Below the pieces are notes generated by a model that was not told the DNA's origin, searched no databases, and was given only the letters and a program-made list of their open reading frames with translations. A stretch of DNA of 64,000 bases from Dethiosulfovibrio russensis (GTDB lineage: Bacteria; Synergistota; Synergistia; Synergistales; Dethiosulfovibrionaceae), in contig NZ_JAKGUG010000001.1 in the NCBI RefSeq assembly GCF_021568855.1, forward strand, positions 295,165 through 359,164, written 5' to 3'. The position numbers and the translations under genes are program-made. Of this stretch, positions 1 to 8,638 are shown one piece after another. Positions within the stretch are counted from its first letter, which is position 1. Every line of letters starts with the position of its first letter.

Positions 1-1
1 C

Positions 2-112
2 AACAACCCCATCAACGTGGCTCGTGCTACCTTGTCCGCGGTAGGTGCCCTAAGAACTCCGGACGAGATCCTGGCGCTTCGCGGCAAGAAGCGCACTCAG
101 GAAACCGCTTAG
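2..112 (+). CDS. rpsE: 30S ribosomal protein S5, C-terminal fragment
   Basis: The window opens inside a reading frame that gives 36 residues and a TAG stop. The tail contains [13 protein letters not shown] and [13 protein letters not shown], which matches the S5 C-terminus. S5 sits at the ribosomal decoding centre and acts in translational accuracy. Its position directly before rpmD and rplO is the standard spc-operon order and supports the call. The 5' part, with the RNA-binding domain, lies outside the window. Confidence 0.9.
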   Translation, partial: NNPINVARATLSAVGALRTPDEILALRGKKRTQETA

Positions 113-126
113 GACAGGTGATCGAT

Positions 127-312
127 ATGGCTAAACTTATCATCACCTGGAAGAGAAGCACCATAGGTCGTCCTCCCAAGCAGGAGAGGACCGTCAAGGC
201 TTTGGGCCTCAAGAAGCTAAACTCTACGGTGATCCATGAGGATACTCCTCAGATCAGGGGCATGGTGGCCAAGGTAGCTCACCTTGTCGAATGTTCGACC
301 GTAGAGGAATAG
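127..312 (+). CDS. rpmD: 50S ribosomal protein L30
   Basis: This 61-residue protein begins [19 protein letters not shown], the usual L30 N-terminus, and has the usual length. An upstream in-frame GTG at 118 would add three residues. The ATG at 127 is preferred because the purine-rich AGGACAGG lies about 8 bases before it and because family members start at this Met. L30 is a small large-subunit protein. The gene lies between rpsE and rplO in the spc operon and is co-transcribed with them. Confidence 0.93.
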   Translation: MAKLIITWKRSTIGRPPKQERTVKALGLKKLNSTVIHEDTPQIRGMVAKVAHLVECSTVEE

Positions 313-325
313 GGAGGGAAGTCCA

Positions 326-772
326 GTGAAACTTAACGATCTCCATCCCGCACCGGGAACGAAGAGAAAACCCAAAAGGGTCGGATGCGGCGCAGGATGC
401 GGCAGCGGAAAGACCTCCGGTCGGGGACATAAGGGACAGAAGTCCAGAAGCGGAGGCGGAGTTCGCCCCGGTTTCGAAGGCGGACAGATGCCTTTGGTTC
501 GCAGAACCCCTAAGAGGGGATTCAACAACGCTCGTTTCGGGACCTCCTTCCAGATTGTCAACCTGGATCTTCTCGAGTCCCGTTTCGAATCAGGTTCGGT
601 CATCACCGCCACCGAACTGGCCGCCAAGCGGCTTATAAGCGACGAAAAGGGCCTGGTGAAAGTCTTGGCGAAGGGGGACATTTCCAAGGCCTTGACCGTC
701 AAGGTCAACGCTTTCAGCGCCGAGGCCATCAAGAAAATAGAGGCGGCCGGCGGGAAAGCCGAGGTGATCTGA
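326..772 (+). CDS. rplO: 50S ribosomal protein L15
   Basis: This 148-residue protein is usual for L15. The N-terminus MKLNDLHPAPGTKRKPKRVG is followed by the Gly- and basic-rich tail GSGKTSGRGHKGQKSRSG, and PLVRRTPKRGFNN comes later. L15 is an assembly protein of the 50S subunit whose extended N-terminus threads through 23S rRNA. The start is GTG, preceded by GGGAGGGAAG. secY follows after a single base, the classical L15-SecY arrangement, so the two are probably translationally coupled. Confidence 0.96.
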   Translation: MKLNDLHPAPGTKRKPKRVGCGAGCGSGKTSGRGHKGQKSRSGGGVRPGFEGGQMPLVRRTPKRGFNNARFGTSFQIVNLDLLESRFESGSVITATELAAKRLISDEKGLVKVLAKGDISKALTVKVNAFSAEAIKKIEAAGGKAEVI

Positions 773-773
773 G

Positions 774-2069
774 GTGCTGGATTCCTTCCGAGATGCATTC
801 AGGCTTCCGGATCTTAAAAGGCGGATTCTCTTTACTATGGGGATGCTTTTTGTTTTCCGCCTCGGGGCTCATATTCCCACTCCGGGAATTGACTCCGCCG
901 CCATGGCGCACCTCTTCGAGGGAGGCGGCGTGCTCGGGTTTCTGGATATGTTCGCCGGAGGCGCGTTGAGACGATTCAGTATATTCGCTCTCGGTGTCGC
1001 GCCTTACATCAACGCCAGCATCGTCATGCAGCTCTTGGTGGTCGTGTTCCCGGCTCTTGAAAAAATGCAGAAGGAAGGACCGGAAGGACAGAAGAAAATC
1101 ATTCAGATCACCAGGTTGAGCACACTTGGTTTCGCCGCCATCCAGTCCGTAGGAATGGTCTTCTGGCTTCAGAGGGTAGGTGTCTTCTCCGGTGGTGCAC
1201 TAGGCATGGTGACCGCCATTTTGACCATAATCGCAGGAGCCGTAGCGGTTATGTGGTTGGGCGAGGAAATATCCGATCATGGAATAGGAAACGGAATCTC
1301 CCTGCTGATATTCGCCGGAATCGTAGCCAGAATTCCCGAAGCCACCATAAGGACCTGGAACATGCTCCATCTCGGAGAGCTCCACGCACTGATCGTCCTA
1401 TTGGCTCTGATGGTCATGATAGTCGTGGTGGCCGGTTGCATAGTCTTACAGGAAGGTCAGAGACGTCTTCCGGTTCAGTACGCCAAAAAGGTCGTCGGCA
1501 ACAAAGTCTACGGAGGTCAGAGCACCTTTATTCCTTTGAAGGTCAACCAGGGAGGGGTCATGCCGATAATATTCGCCTCCTCCATATTGATTTTCCCCTA
1601 CACGGTGCTTAAGTTCTTCTCCGGAGATATGGCGATCAAATTACAGAATATGCTGGCTCCAGGTAGCTGGCTCTATTCGGTGCTCTACGTCACCTTGATA
1701 TTGTTTTTCGCCTATTTTTACACAGCTATGGTTTTCAACCCCAGCGACGTGGCGAACAACATGAAGAAATACGGCGGCTTCATCCTCGGCATACGCCCCG
1801 GAAAGCCTACCTCGGATTACATCGAAAAGGTAATGTCCAGGATCACCTTGGGCGGTGCTCTTTTCCTCGCCATCATAGCCCTGATTCCTACGGTGATGAC
1901 CAACCTTATGGGGATAACCAGCTTCTACTTCGGTGGAACCGCTGTCCTCATCGTGGTCGGTGTTGCCTTGGATCTTGTACATCAGGTCGAGGGACAGCTG
2001 TTGATGAGGCACTACGAGGGTATCCTGAAACGCCGTAATGGCGCCGGTGCCGGTATCCTGAGGTTCTAG
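774..2069 (+). CDS. secY: Preprotein translocase subunit SecY
   Basis: SecY is the channel-forming subunit of the SecYEG inner-membrane translocon. The 431 residues give about ten hydrophobic segments. The N-terminus (RRILFTMGMLFVFRLGAHIP) and the cytoplasmic loop GGFILGIRPGKPTSDYI near residue 340 are hallmark SecY sequences. The start is GTG, two bases after the rplO stop codon. adk and map follow, as in most bacteria. Length and motifs are intact. Confidence 0.97.
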   Translation: MLDSFRDAFRLPDLKRRILFTMGMLFVFRLGAHIPTPGIDSAAMAHLFEGGGVLGFLDMFAGGALRRFSIFALGVAPYINASIVMQLLVVVFPALEKMQKEGPEGQKKIIQITRLSTLGFAAIQSVGMVFWLQRVGVFSGGALGMVTAILTIIAGAVAVMWLGEEISDHGIGNGISLLIFAGIVARIPEATIRTWNMLHLGELHALIVLLALMVMIVVVAGCIVLQEGQRRLPVQYAKKVVGNKVYGGQSTFIPLKVNQGGVMPIIFASSILIFPYTVLKFFSGDMAIKLQNMLAPGSWLYSVLYVTLILFFAYFYTAMVFNPSDVANNMKKYGGFILGIRPGKPTSDYIEKVMSRITLGGALFLAIIALIPTVMTNLMGITSFYFGGTAVLIVVGVALDLVHQVEGQLLMRHYEGILKRRNGAGAGILRF

Positions 2070-2080
2070 GCGGTGTCGAT

Positions 2081-2725
2081 ATGAGAATCATTCTCCTCGG
2101 GCCTCCCGGAGCAGGGAAAGGAACCCAGGCGGAAAAAATAATGGAGCGCCATGCGGTAGCTCATATATCGACCGGAGACATACTCAGGGCCAACGTCAAA
2201 ACCGAGACAGAGCTGGGACGTAAAGCCAAAGGCTATATGGACGCTGGGAAACTCGTTCCCGACGAGGTCATAGTCGAGATGATGGAGGACCGTCTTCAGA
2301 AAAGTGACTGTTCCGAGGGCTTCCTTCTTGACGGATTTCCCAGAACGGTGGCTCAGGCAGAGGCCCTGGACGCTATGTTAAAAAAGCTCGGACTTGTCCT
2401 GGATGGCGTGGTGCTTCTGGACGTCGACGACGAAACCGTCGTCAAACGTCTCTCCGGACGCAGAATGTGCAGGGGGTGCGGAAAGATCTTCAACGTGACC
2501 TTCAAGCCTTCCGCAAAAGGAGACCTCTGTGATCAGTGTGGAGGAGAGCTCTACCAGAGGGACGACGACCGCGAGGAAGTCATCCGAAACAGGTTAGCTG
2601 TCTATCATGATCAGACGGCTCCCCTTATCTCCTATTACGAGGAGAGAGGGCAGCTTCACAGAATAGACGCGGCGGACGGCGACGATGTCCCAGATAAGAT
2701 CGATTCAATCGTCGGACGGGTCTAA
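2081..2725 (+). CDS. adk: Adenylate kinase
   Basis: Adk catalyses ATP + AMP = 2 ADP in the cytosol. The 214 residues are of the long-lid type. The P-loop GPPGAGKGTQ is at residues 7-16, the AMP-binding region STGDILR at about 30-36, and DGFPRT in the core. The lid carries four cysteines (C130, C133, C150, C153), the structural zinc site common in Gram-positive and many anaerobic bacteria and absent from E. coli Adk. The stop codon shares a base with the map start (TAATG), so coupling is likely. Confidence 0.97.
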   Translation: MRIILLGPPGAGKGTQAEKIMERHAVAHISTGDILRANVKTETELGRKAKGYMDAGKLVPDEVIVEMMEDRLQKSDCSEGFLLDGFPRTVAQAEALDAMLKKLGLVLDGVVLLDVDDETVVKRLSGRRMCRGCGKIFNVTFKPSAKGDLCDQCGGELYQRDDDREEVIRNRLAVYHDQTAPLISYYEERGQLHRIDAADGDDVPDKIDSIVGRV

Positions 2726-3498
2726 TGATCTCGATCAAAAAAAACCGTGAGATAGAAAAGATGCGCCGGGCCGGCCGTATAGTGGCCGACGTGATCATGC
2801 TCCTCAAGGACATGATCCGGCCCGGCATAACGACCGCCGATATAGACAGAGCGGCGGAGGATTATATCCGGAAGGCCGGGGCCTATCCCTCTGAAAAGGG
2901 ATATAAGGTCCCGGGAATACCGGATCCCTACCCTGCATCAGTGTGTACCTCGGTAAACGACGAGGTGGTGCACGGGATCCCGAGCGAGGATCGATACCTT
3001 GAAAACGGTGACATCGTCAGCGTCGATATAATGGCCTGCTACGACGGTTATCACGGAGATGCCTGTTACACCTATCCGGTGGGAGAGATCTCCGATAGCC
3101 GCCAAGACCTCCTGAATATAACCAAACGGAGTCTGGATCTTGCCTTAGAGGCAGCCAGGGCCGGAAACACCCTGGGCGATATCGGGAACGCCGTTGAATC
3201 TCTGGTCATACCTGCGGGCTACGGCCTGGTAAGGGAGTACTCGGGACACGGCATAGGAAAGAGACCTCACGAGGCGCCTATGGTCCCCAACTACGGACGA
3301 CCGGGACGGGGAATAACCCTGAAGGCCGGCATGACCTTGGCTATAGAGCCCATGGTCATGGCTGGACGGGAGGAACTTGTCCAAGGCTCGGATGGTTGGC
3401 TTGTCTCCACCGCCGACGGATCCGATGCGGCCCATTTTGAGAGAACAGTCCTCATAACCGAGGGAACCCCCGAGATCCTAACTCCCTGGGAAGACTAA
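2725..3498 (+). CDS. map: Methionine aminopeptidase, type I
   Basis: This enzyme removes the initiator methionine from nascent proteins. The 257 residues include all five metal ligands of the type I family, aligned by eye to E. coli MetAP: D101, D112 (in YHGD), H175 (in GHGIG), E208 (in IEP) and E239 (in FER). The catalytic histidine is in VVHGIP at H83. There is no N-terminal zinc-finger or SH3 extension. It sits between adk and infA in the spc-alpha operon, and its ATG overlaps the adk stop by one base. Confidence 0.96.
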   Translation: MISIKKNREIEKMRRAGRIVADVIMLLKDMIRPGITTADIDRAAEDYIRKAGAYPSEKGYKVPGIPDPYPASVCTSVNDEVVHGIPSEDRYLENGDIVSVDIMACYDGYHGDACYTYPVGEISDSRQDLLNITKRSLDLALEAARAGNTLGDIGNAVESLVIPAGYGLVREYSGHGIGKRPHEAPMVPNYGRPGRGITLKAGMTLAIEPMVMAGREELVQGSDGWLVSTADGSDAAHFERTVLITEGTPEILTPWED

Positions 3499-3510
3499 GG
3501 AGGGAAATCC

Positions 3511-3732
3511 ATGGCCAACAAAGACGATGTTATCCAAGTACGCGGAGTAGTCGTAGAGCCTCTGCCCAACGCTATGTTCAAGGTTAAGCTCGAGAACGAC
3601 CACAAGATACTGGCCCACGTGTCCGGTAAGATGAGAATGCATTTTATAAGAATATTGCCAGGAGACAAGGTCTTGGTGGAGCTTTCGCCCTACGACTTGA
3701 CAAGGGGACGAATCACCTATAGATATAAATAG
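3511..3732 (+). CDS. infA: Translation initiation factor IF-1
   Basis: IF-1 occupies the ribosomal A site during initiation. The 73 residues form a single S1/OB fold, with [37 protein letters not shown] and the C-terminal RGRITYRYK, a near-textbook IF-1. AAGGAGGGAAATCC precedes the ATG. The gene follows map and precedes rpmJ, as usual. Confidence 0.97.
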   Translation: MANKDDVIQVRGVVVEPLPNAMFKVKLENDHKILAHVSGKMRMHFIRILPGDKVLVELSPYDLTRGRITYRYK

Positions 3733-3793
3733 TTTTTTCGTCCGTTCTAAGACTCCGTTTCCTAGAGGAAGACGAGCAGGAGGAGCGTATATC

Positions 3794-3919
3794 ATGAAAG
3801 TCAGATCTTCGGTAAAACCGATATGTGAATATTGTCGTGTGATAAAGCGGAGAGGTGTGGTCAGAGTCATCTGCAGCCGCAACCCCCGTCATAAGCAGCG
3901 TCAGGGAGCGAGGAGGTAA
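3794..3919 (+). CDS. rpmJ: 50S ribosomal protein L36
   Basis: This short frame encodes 41 residues beginning [17 protein letters not shown]. The zinc-ribbon ligands are C11, C14, C27 and H33. L36 is normally 37-38 residues. Here the frame continues past RQG with Ala-Arg-Arg, because the AGGAGG that serves as the rpsM ribosome-binding site is itself read as the last two codons. The start has GCAGGAGGAGCG upstream. Only the zinc-type (C-minus-negative) L36 copy is seen in the window. Confidence 0.94.
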   Translation: MKVRSSVKPICEYCRVIKRRGVVRVICSRNPRHKQRQGARR

Positions 3920-3923
3920 GGCG

Positions 3924-4292
3924 ATGGCCCGCATTTCAGGAGTCGATCTGCCCCGCGAGAAGAGGGTTGAAATAGGTCTCACCTATATATTCGGAATAGG
4001 TCTGACCACGTCTAAGAAGATCTTGGCCACCACCGGTGTGAACCCCGATACCAGGGTCAAGGATCTGACCGAGGAGGAGACCCAGAAGCTTCGGTCAGAG
4101 ATCCAGAACGGCTACACCGTTGAGGGAGATCTTCGTCGAGAGGTGACCATGAACATAAAGAGGCTCATGGACATCGGTTGCTACCGGGGTATCCGTCACA
4201 GACAGGGTCTTCCCCTTCGAGGCCAGCGGACCAAGACCAATGCCAGAACCAGAAAAGGTCCGAAACGAACCGTTGCCGGCAAGAAGAAATAG
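3924..4292 (+). CDS. rpsM: 30S ribosomal protein S13
   Basis: S13 sits in the head of the small subunit and contacts the P-site tRNA and S19. The 122 residues start [20 protein letters not shown] and end with the basic tail [20 protein letters not shown], both typical. The ATG at 3924 is chosen over earlier in-frame starts because AGGAGG at 3911-3916 is correctly spaced. It is followed by rpsK, as in other alpha operons. Confidence 0.97.
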   Translation: MARISGVDLPREKRVEIGLTYIFGIGLTTSKKILATTGVNPDTRVKDLTEEETQKLRSEIQNGYTVEGDLRREVTMNIKRLMDIGCYRGIRHRQGLPLRGQRTKTNARTRKGPKRTVAGKKK

Positions 4293-4318
4293 CCGGGAGT
4301 CAAAGGAGGTAGACCTTC

Positions 4319-4711
4319 GTGGCCAAGCGTACTCAGCGTAGAGGCAAGAGAAAAGAGAAAAAGAATATATCCTACGGAGTTGCTCACGTATTTTCCACTT
4401 TCAACAACACTATCGTGAGCATAACCGATAAGGGCGGAGCCGTTATTTCATGGGCTTCCGGTGGTAACGTAGGATTCAAGGGAACCAGAAAGTCCACCCC
4501 CTTTGCGGCTCAGATCGCCTCGCAGCAGGCGGCCAAAGCCGCACAGGATCATGGGCTTAAAGAGGTAGACGTCATCGTCAAGGGCCCTGGCCCTGGCCGA
4601 GAGTCCGCCATAAGAGCCCTCCAGGGGGCGGGACTTCAGGTCAACAGCATCAGAGACGACACACCGATCCCCCACAACGGATGCCGTCCTCCCAAGAGAC
4701 GTCGCGTATAG
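4319..4711 (+). CDS. rpsK: 30S ribosomal protein S11
   Basis: S11 is a platform protein of the 30S subunit. The 130 residues contain [32 protein letters not shown] and the C-terminal [18 protein letters not shown], all diagnostic. The start is GTG, preceded by AAAGGAGGTAG. In most bacteria rpsD would come next; here about 90 bases without a gene are followed directly by rpoA. Confidence 0.97.
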   Translation: MAKRTQRRGKRKEKKNISYGVAHVFSTFNNTIVSITDKGGAVISWASGGNVGFKGTRKSTPFAAQIASQQAAKAAQDHGLKEVDVIVKGPGPGRESAIRALQGAGLQVNSIRDDTPIPHNGCRPPKRRRV

Positions 4712-4801
4712 CCGTGTCTTGCGGTCACGGAATCCATAGGTGGCCGGCGGTCATAAGGAATGGGAGAAAAGACGATTTATCAGCGAAAGGTGTTGGGATC
4801 A

Positions 4802-5824
4802 TTGGAGTTTATGAGGCCTGAAATCCGAGTTGAGGAATGTTCGGCGACCAGTGCCAGGATCGTCGTCGGTCCCCTGGAGCGGGGGTTCGGCGTAACCATA
4901 GGTAACGCCCTCCGCAGGGTATTGTTGTCCTCCATCAAGGGGGCTGCCATCACCTCGGTGCGTATCGACGGCGTCGTCCATGAGTTCAGCACCATCCCTG
5001 GGGTCGGGGAGGACGTCATCGAGTTGCTGTTGAACCTTAAACACGTACCGATACGGTCTTACAGTCCTGAAGTCAGGGTGCTGAGACTCGAGGCCGAGGG
5101 AGAGCGGAGGGTAACAGCCGCCGATTTTCAACCCGACAGCGAGATAGAGTTTGTCGATCCCGAAGCCTACATCTGTACCTTGGCTGAGGGAGCTCGTCTC
5201 TCACTGGAAGTCTATATCGAACAGGGAGTCGGTTATGCGCCAGCAGATAGACCTAAACCGGCCTATCTGCCTATGGATTCGTTGTTGATAGACGCCATAT
5301 TCACCCCGATACAGAGGGTCAAGTACGAGGTCCAGGCGGAGAGAGTCGGCCAGAGGACTGACTACGAGAGGATCGTCATGGACGTCGACACCAACGGAGT
5401 GGTAAAGCCCGATCTGGCGGTAGCCGAGGCGGCTAGGCTCCTGAGGAAATATTTCACCATAGTCGTAGAGGAAATCCAGAAGTTACACCCATCGGAGCAT
5501 ACTGATCCCGAGATCGTGGAGTCTCAGGAGATCTCTGTGGCAGAAGAAGAGACTGAAACCGAGCAGGAAAGCGAGGAGAACACCCTCCTTTCCAGAGGCG
5601 TTCGAGATCTCGAACTCTCCATCAGAAGCGAAAACTGCCTCCTGCGAGGGGGTATCCACACCATCGGCGACCTGGTGAGTCGCGGGAGGGACGATCTCCT
5701 TAAAATCCGGAATCTCGGAAAGATCTCCCTCAGGGAAATCGAGGAAAAGTTGGAGAACCTTGGTTTCTCGCTCCAGGACGAAAAAACTGGAGACACAACG
5801 GACAAGGAGGACGAGTCTGAATGA
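4802..5824 (+). CDS. rpoA: DNA-directed RNA polymerase subunit alpha
   Basis: The alpha subunit dimerises to nucleate RNA polymerase assembly, and its C-terminal domain binds UP elements and activators. The N-terminal domain carries GFGVTIGNALRRVLLSS. An acidic Glu-rich linker follows, then a CTD with SVRSENCLLRGGI-like helix-hairpin-helix sequence and LGKISLREIEEKL. The start is uncertain. An ATG at 4760 exists, but its only purine run abuts it. A TTG at 4802 gives the conserved beginning MEFMRPEIRVEE and has GAAAGGTG about 10 bases upstream, so it is preferred (340 residues). The stop overlaps rplQ (ATGA). Confidence 0.95.
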   Translation: MEFMRPEIRVEECSATSARIVVGPLERGFGVTIGNALRRVLLSSIKGAAITSVRIDGVVHEFSTIPGVGEDVIELLLNLKHVPIRSYSPEVRVLRLEAEGERRVTAADFQPDSEIEFVDPEAYICTLAEGARLSLEVYIEQGVGYAPADRPKPAYLPMDSLLIDAIFTPIQRVKYEVQAERVGQRTDYERIVMDVDTNGVVKPDLAVAEAARLLRKYFTIVVEEIQKLHPSEHTDPEIVESQEISVAEEETETEQESEENTLLSRGVRDLELSIRSENCLLRGGIHTIGDLVSRGRDDLLKIRNLGKISLREIEEKLENLGFSLQDEKTGDTTDKEDESE

Positions 5825-6171
5825 GACATCGAGTCGATAGAAGAAAGCTCGGTCGCCACGGCAGCCATCGTAAGGCCATGTTGGCCAACATGGTAGCCAG
5901 CCTTATCATCGAGGAAAGCATCGAGACCACGGTGGCGAAGGCCAAAGAGGTGCGCCGAGTGGCGGAAAAGATCATCACGAGAGCCAGGGGAGGGTCCCTT
6001 CACGATAGAAGGATCGTCATCTCCAAGATGAACCACAAAATCGCAGTCAACAAGCTTTTCGACGACGTGGCCAAACGCTATTCCGAGCGTCCCGGCGGTT
6101 ACACCCGTATCGTCCGTACGGGGTATCGTAACGGCGACGCCGCTCCCATGGCGGTCATCTCCCTGGTCTAG
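5821..6171 (+). CDS. rplQ: 50S ribosomal protein L17
   Basis: L17 lies near the peptide exit tunnel. The 116 residues start MRHRVDRRKLGRHGSHRKAM, the family signature, and contain NMVASLIIEESIETTVAKAK. The end RIVRTGYRNGDAAPMAVISLV is also typical. The ATG overlaps the rpoA stop, so translation is probably coupled. It is the last ribosomal gene of the cluster, and the ECF transporter genes follow only 3 bases downstream. Confidence 0.97.
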   Translation: MRHRVDRRKLGRHGSHRKAMLANMVASLIIEESIETTVAKAKEVRRVAEKIITRARGGSLHDRRIVISKMNHKIAVNKLFDDVAKRYSERPGGYTRIVRTGYRNGDAAPMAVISLV

Positions 6172-6174
6172 AGG

Positions 6175-6999
6175 ATGGACGAACTTTCCATTGCCTCCCT
6201 CGATAGAATAGGTTATTCCTACGTTGAGGAAGGCAATCCCGCCCTCAGGGACATATCCCTGGAGGTGCGGCGGGGCGAATGGCTCGCTCTTTTGGGCGGC
6301 AATGGCTCCGGCAAGTCCACGCTGGCAAAACACCTTAACGCCCTGCTCGCTCCGATGCAGGGCGCTTGTTTTATATCCGGGATGGACAGCAGAGACGAGA
6401 GGAATCTCTGGGAGATAAGAAAGACCATCTCGATGGTATTTCAAAACCCGGAAAACCAGATCGTCTCCACGGTGGTGGAGGACGACACCGCCTTCGGACC
6501 GGAAAACCTGGGTCTTCCTCCCGACGAAATTGAGAACAGAGTCAAAAAAGCTCTCGATATTGCGGGATTGAGCGACAAAGCTAAATCGGCATCCTACACC
6601 CTGTCGGGAGGTCAGAAGCAACGTCTGGCTATCGCAGGGGCCATAGCCATGGAACCTCCCTGTATAGTTCTAGATGAACCTACCGCTATGCTCGACCCTC
6701 AGGGACGAGGTGAGGTGATGGCCCTATTGGAGGAACTTCACGGTCACGGAATAACGATAATCCACATAACCCACAGGCTTGAGGAAATACGAAAGGCGAC
6801 CAGAGCGGTCGTTTTACAGGCAGGTCGGTTGATCTGGGACGGACTTCCCGAGGACCTGTTCAAAGAGCCTGAACTGACTTCGTGGGGGCTGGAGCTTCCT
6901 CCGATAGTCTCTTTCTGGCGTCGTCTTAGACAGCGGGGACTATGCGAAGACGAGATCCTACCCACAGTGGAAGGGTTGGTGAACCGGCTATGTCGATAA
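6175..6999 (+). CDS. ecfA1: ECF transporter ATP-binding protein EcfA1
   Basis: This is one of the two ATPases that power energy-coupling factor vitamin and metal transporters. The 274 residues have Walker A GGNGSGKST at 41-49, a Q-loop in VFQNPENQIV, the signature LSGGQKQRLAIA and Walker B CIVLDEP followed by TAMLDP. The VFQNPE[ND]Q motif is characteristic of EcfA/CbiO. It follows rplQ after 3 bases and overlaps the second ATPase by 10 bases. The order rplQ-ecfA-ecfA-ecfT-truA is also found in Firmicutes. No substrate-specific S component is adjacent, so the module is probably shared by several S components. Confidence 0.92.
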   Translation: MDELSIASLDRIGYSYVEEGNPALRDISLEVRRGEWLALLGGNGSGKSTLAKHLNALLAPMQGACFISGMDSRDERNLWEIRKTISMVFQNPENQIVSTVVEDDTAFGPENLGLPPDEIENRVKKALDIAGLSDKAKSASYTLSGGQKQRLAIAGAIAMEPPCIVLDEPTAMLDPQGRGEVMALLEELHGHGITIIHITHRLEEIRKATRAVVLQAGRLIWDGLPEDLFKEPELTSWGLELPPIVSFWRRLRQRGLCEDEILPTVEGLVNRLCR

Positions 7000-7820
7000 A
7001 AGTGAGCAACCTGACCCATATCTACCATAGAGGGACCCCGCTGGAGACTGTGGCATTGAGAGACATATCCGTGGAAATTCCCGAAGGCGGATGGGTCTCC
7101 ATCGTCGGCCATACCGGAAGCGGCAAATCCACATTGGCGCAGCATCTGGACGCTCTCCTGCTTCCCGACGAAGGCAGTGTCCTGGTGGATGGCCTATCCA
7201 CGGACGTAAAGAAAGACCTCAGAAAGATCAGACGCAAGGTCGGATTGGTCTTCCAATATCCGGAGCAACAGCTTTTCGCCGAAACCGTCAGGGAAGAGCT
7301 CTCCTTCGGACCTAAAAACTGGGGTGAAATAGACGATCTCGATCGAACTCTGACGGAGGTAATGGAGCAGGTCGGACTGGACGAATCTTATCTTGAAAGA
7401 TCCCCCTTCAAGTTGTCCGGTGGCGAGAAAAGAAGGGTAGCCATTGCCTCGGTCTTGGCGGTAAAACCCTCCTACCTGGTCTTGGACGAACCCACCGCAG
7501 GGTTGGACGCCTCGGGCCGTCATCGTCTGGTAGAACTGCTCTCCAGAATACACGAAGACGGAACGTCGGTCATAATGGTGACCCACGATCTGGAGATAGC
7601 CCTGGACCTGAGCGATAGGATCATCGCTCTCGAAAAAGGGACGATAGCCTGTCAGGGAACCCCGGAGGAAATAGTTCTCTCCTTGGAAAGTCGACCGGTC
7701 TCCGGATTGGTTCTGCCCGATATATGTAAAATTTGGCTGGGCGTTAAAAACAGAGGAATGGAGATCCCCTTCAGCTGCGATCCCATCTACCTTGCGGACT
7801 TCATCGCTGATAGGAGCTGA
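6990..7820 (+). CDS. ecfA2: ECF transporter ATP-binding protein EcfA2
   Basis: This is the second ATPase of the heterodimeric ECF motor. The 276 residues have Walker A GHTGSGKST at 40-48, the Q-loop LVFQYPEQQLF, the signature LSGGEKRRVAIA and Walker B YLVLDEPTAGLD. An in-frame ATG at 6942 would extend the protein, but the ATG at 6990 gives the family N-terminus MSIKVSNLTHIY and is the likely start. That leaves a 10-base overlap with ecfA1. ecfT follows after 5 bases. Confidence 0.92.
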   Translation: MSIKVSNLTHIYHRGTPLETVALRDISVEIPEGGWVSIVGHTGSGKSTLAQHLDALLLPDEGSVLVDGLSTDVKKDLRKIRRKVGLVFQYPEQQLFAETVREELSFGPKNWGEIDDLDRTLTEVMEQVGLDESYLERSPFKLSGGEKRRVAIASVLAVKPSYLVLDEPTAGLDASGRHRLVELLSRIHEDGTSVIMVTHDLEIALDLSDRIIALEKGTIACQGTPEEIVLSLESRPVSGLVLPDICKIWLGVKNRGMEIPFSCDPIYLADFIADRS

Positions 7821-7825
7821 TCGGT

Positions 7826-8638
7826 TTGAAATTCCTGGATAACCTGAGTTTCGGACAGTACATACCGGCGGATTCCCCCGTTCACAGATGTGATCCCAGA
7901 TGTAAAATTATGTCGGTCCTGATCCTTCTGACCGGTGTATTTCTGGTGGATTCCCCTGTAGGCTTTATCTTTTGGGGAGGTCTGTTGTGGCTGTTGAGCC
8001 TTATCTCGAAAATAGGCATCCCCGTCCTTCTCAGGACGGTAAGGCCGATAATGTTTCTTATAATATTCACTGCTATAATAAATCTCTTCTTTACATCGGG
8101 GACTCCTCTGTTTGAAATAGGTCCCATATCGATTACGAAAGAAGGAGTTCGATTGGGCGCCTATATGGCCCTTCGGCTCCTGTTTCTGATCCTCTTCGCC
8201 AACCTCTTGACCTTGACCACTAGCCCTATGGCATTGGCTGATGGTATAGAATCTTTGTTGTCTCCCTTTAAAAGACTGGGGCTTCCCGCGCATGAAATGG
8301 CAATGATGATGACCATCGCCTTAAGATTCATTCCGACCTTGATGAACGAAACCGACAGGATAATGAAAGCTCAGCTCGCAAGGGGGGCTGATCTCGATAG
8401 GGGAGGATTGATCAAGAGACTAAAGGCCTTTATACCCGTACTTATTCCTCTGTTCGTGATAGTATTTCAGAGGGCCGACGATCTTGCCGTAGCCATGGAA
8501 GCCAGATGCTACAGAGGTGGAGGAGGACGAACCAGAATGCGTCCTTTTGCCTGGGGGACCGGAGAGACCTTGTCCTTGAGCTTTGTCCTGACCGTGGTGG
8601 TAGCTCTGACCGTTCTCGAAAGGCACATCGGCCTATGA
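7826..8638 (+). CDS. ecfT: ECF transporter transmembrane protein EcfT
   Basis: EcfT is the membrane scaffold joining the two ATPases to S components. The 270 residues have about five hydrophobic segments and the two coupling motifs of the family: AQLARGADLDRGG and AVAMEARCYRGGGGRTRM (the Ala-Arg-Gly type). The N-terminus SPVHRCDPRCKI, before the first helix, is typical. The start is TTG, with TAGGAG about 9 bases upstream. Its stop overlaps the truA ATG. Confidence 0.92.
   Translation: MKFLDNLSFGQYIPADSPVHRCDPRCKIMSVLILLTGVFLVDSPVGFIFWGGLLWLLSLISKIGIPVLLRTVRPIMFLIIFTAIINLFFTSGTPLFEIGPISITKEGVRLGAYMALRLLFLILFANLLTLTTSPMALADGIESLLSPFKRLGLPAHEMAMMMTIALRFIPTLMNETDRIMKAQLARGADLDRGGLIKRLKAFIPVLIPLFVIVFQRADDLAVAMEARCYRGGGGRTRMRPFAWGTGETLSLSFVLTVVVALTVLERHIGL

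Noticed and set aside
5524..6621. A 365-codon minus-strand frame across rpoA, rplQ and ecfA1
   Set aside because: All three plus-strand genes are certain. The frame is a codon-bias shadow.
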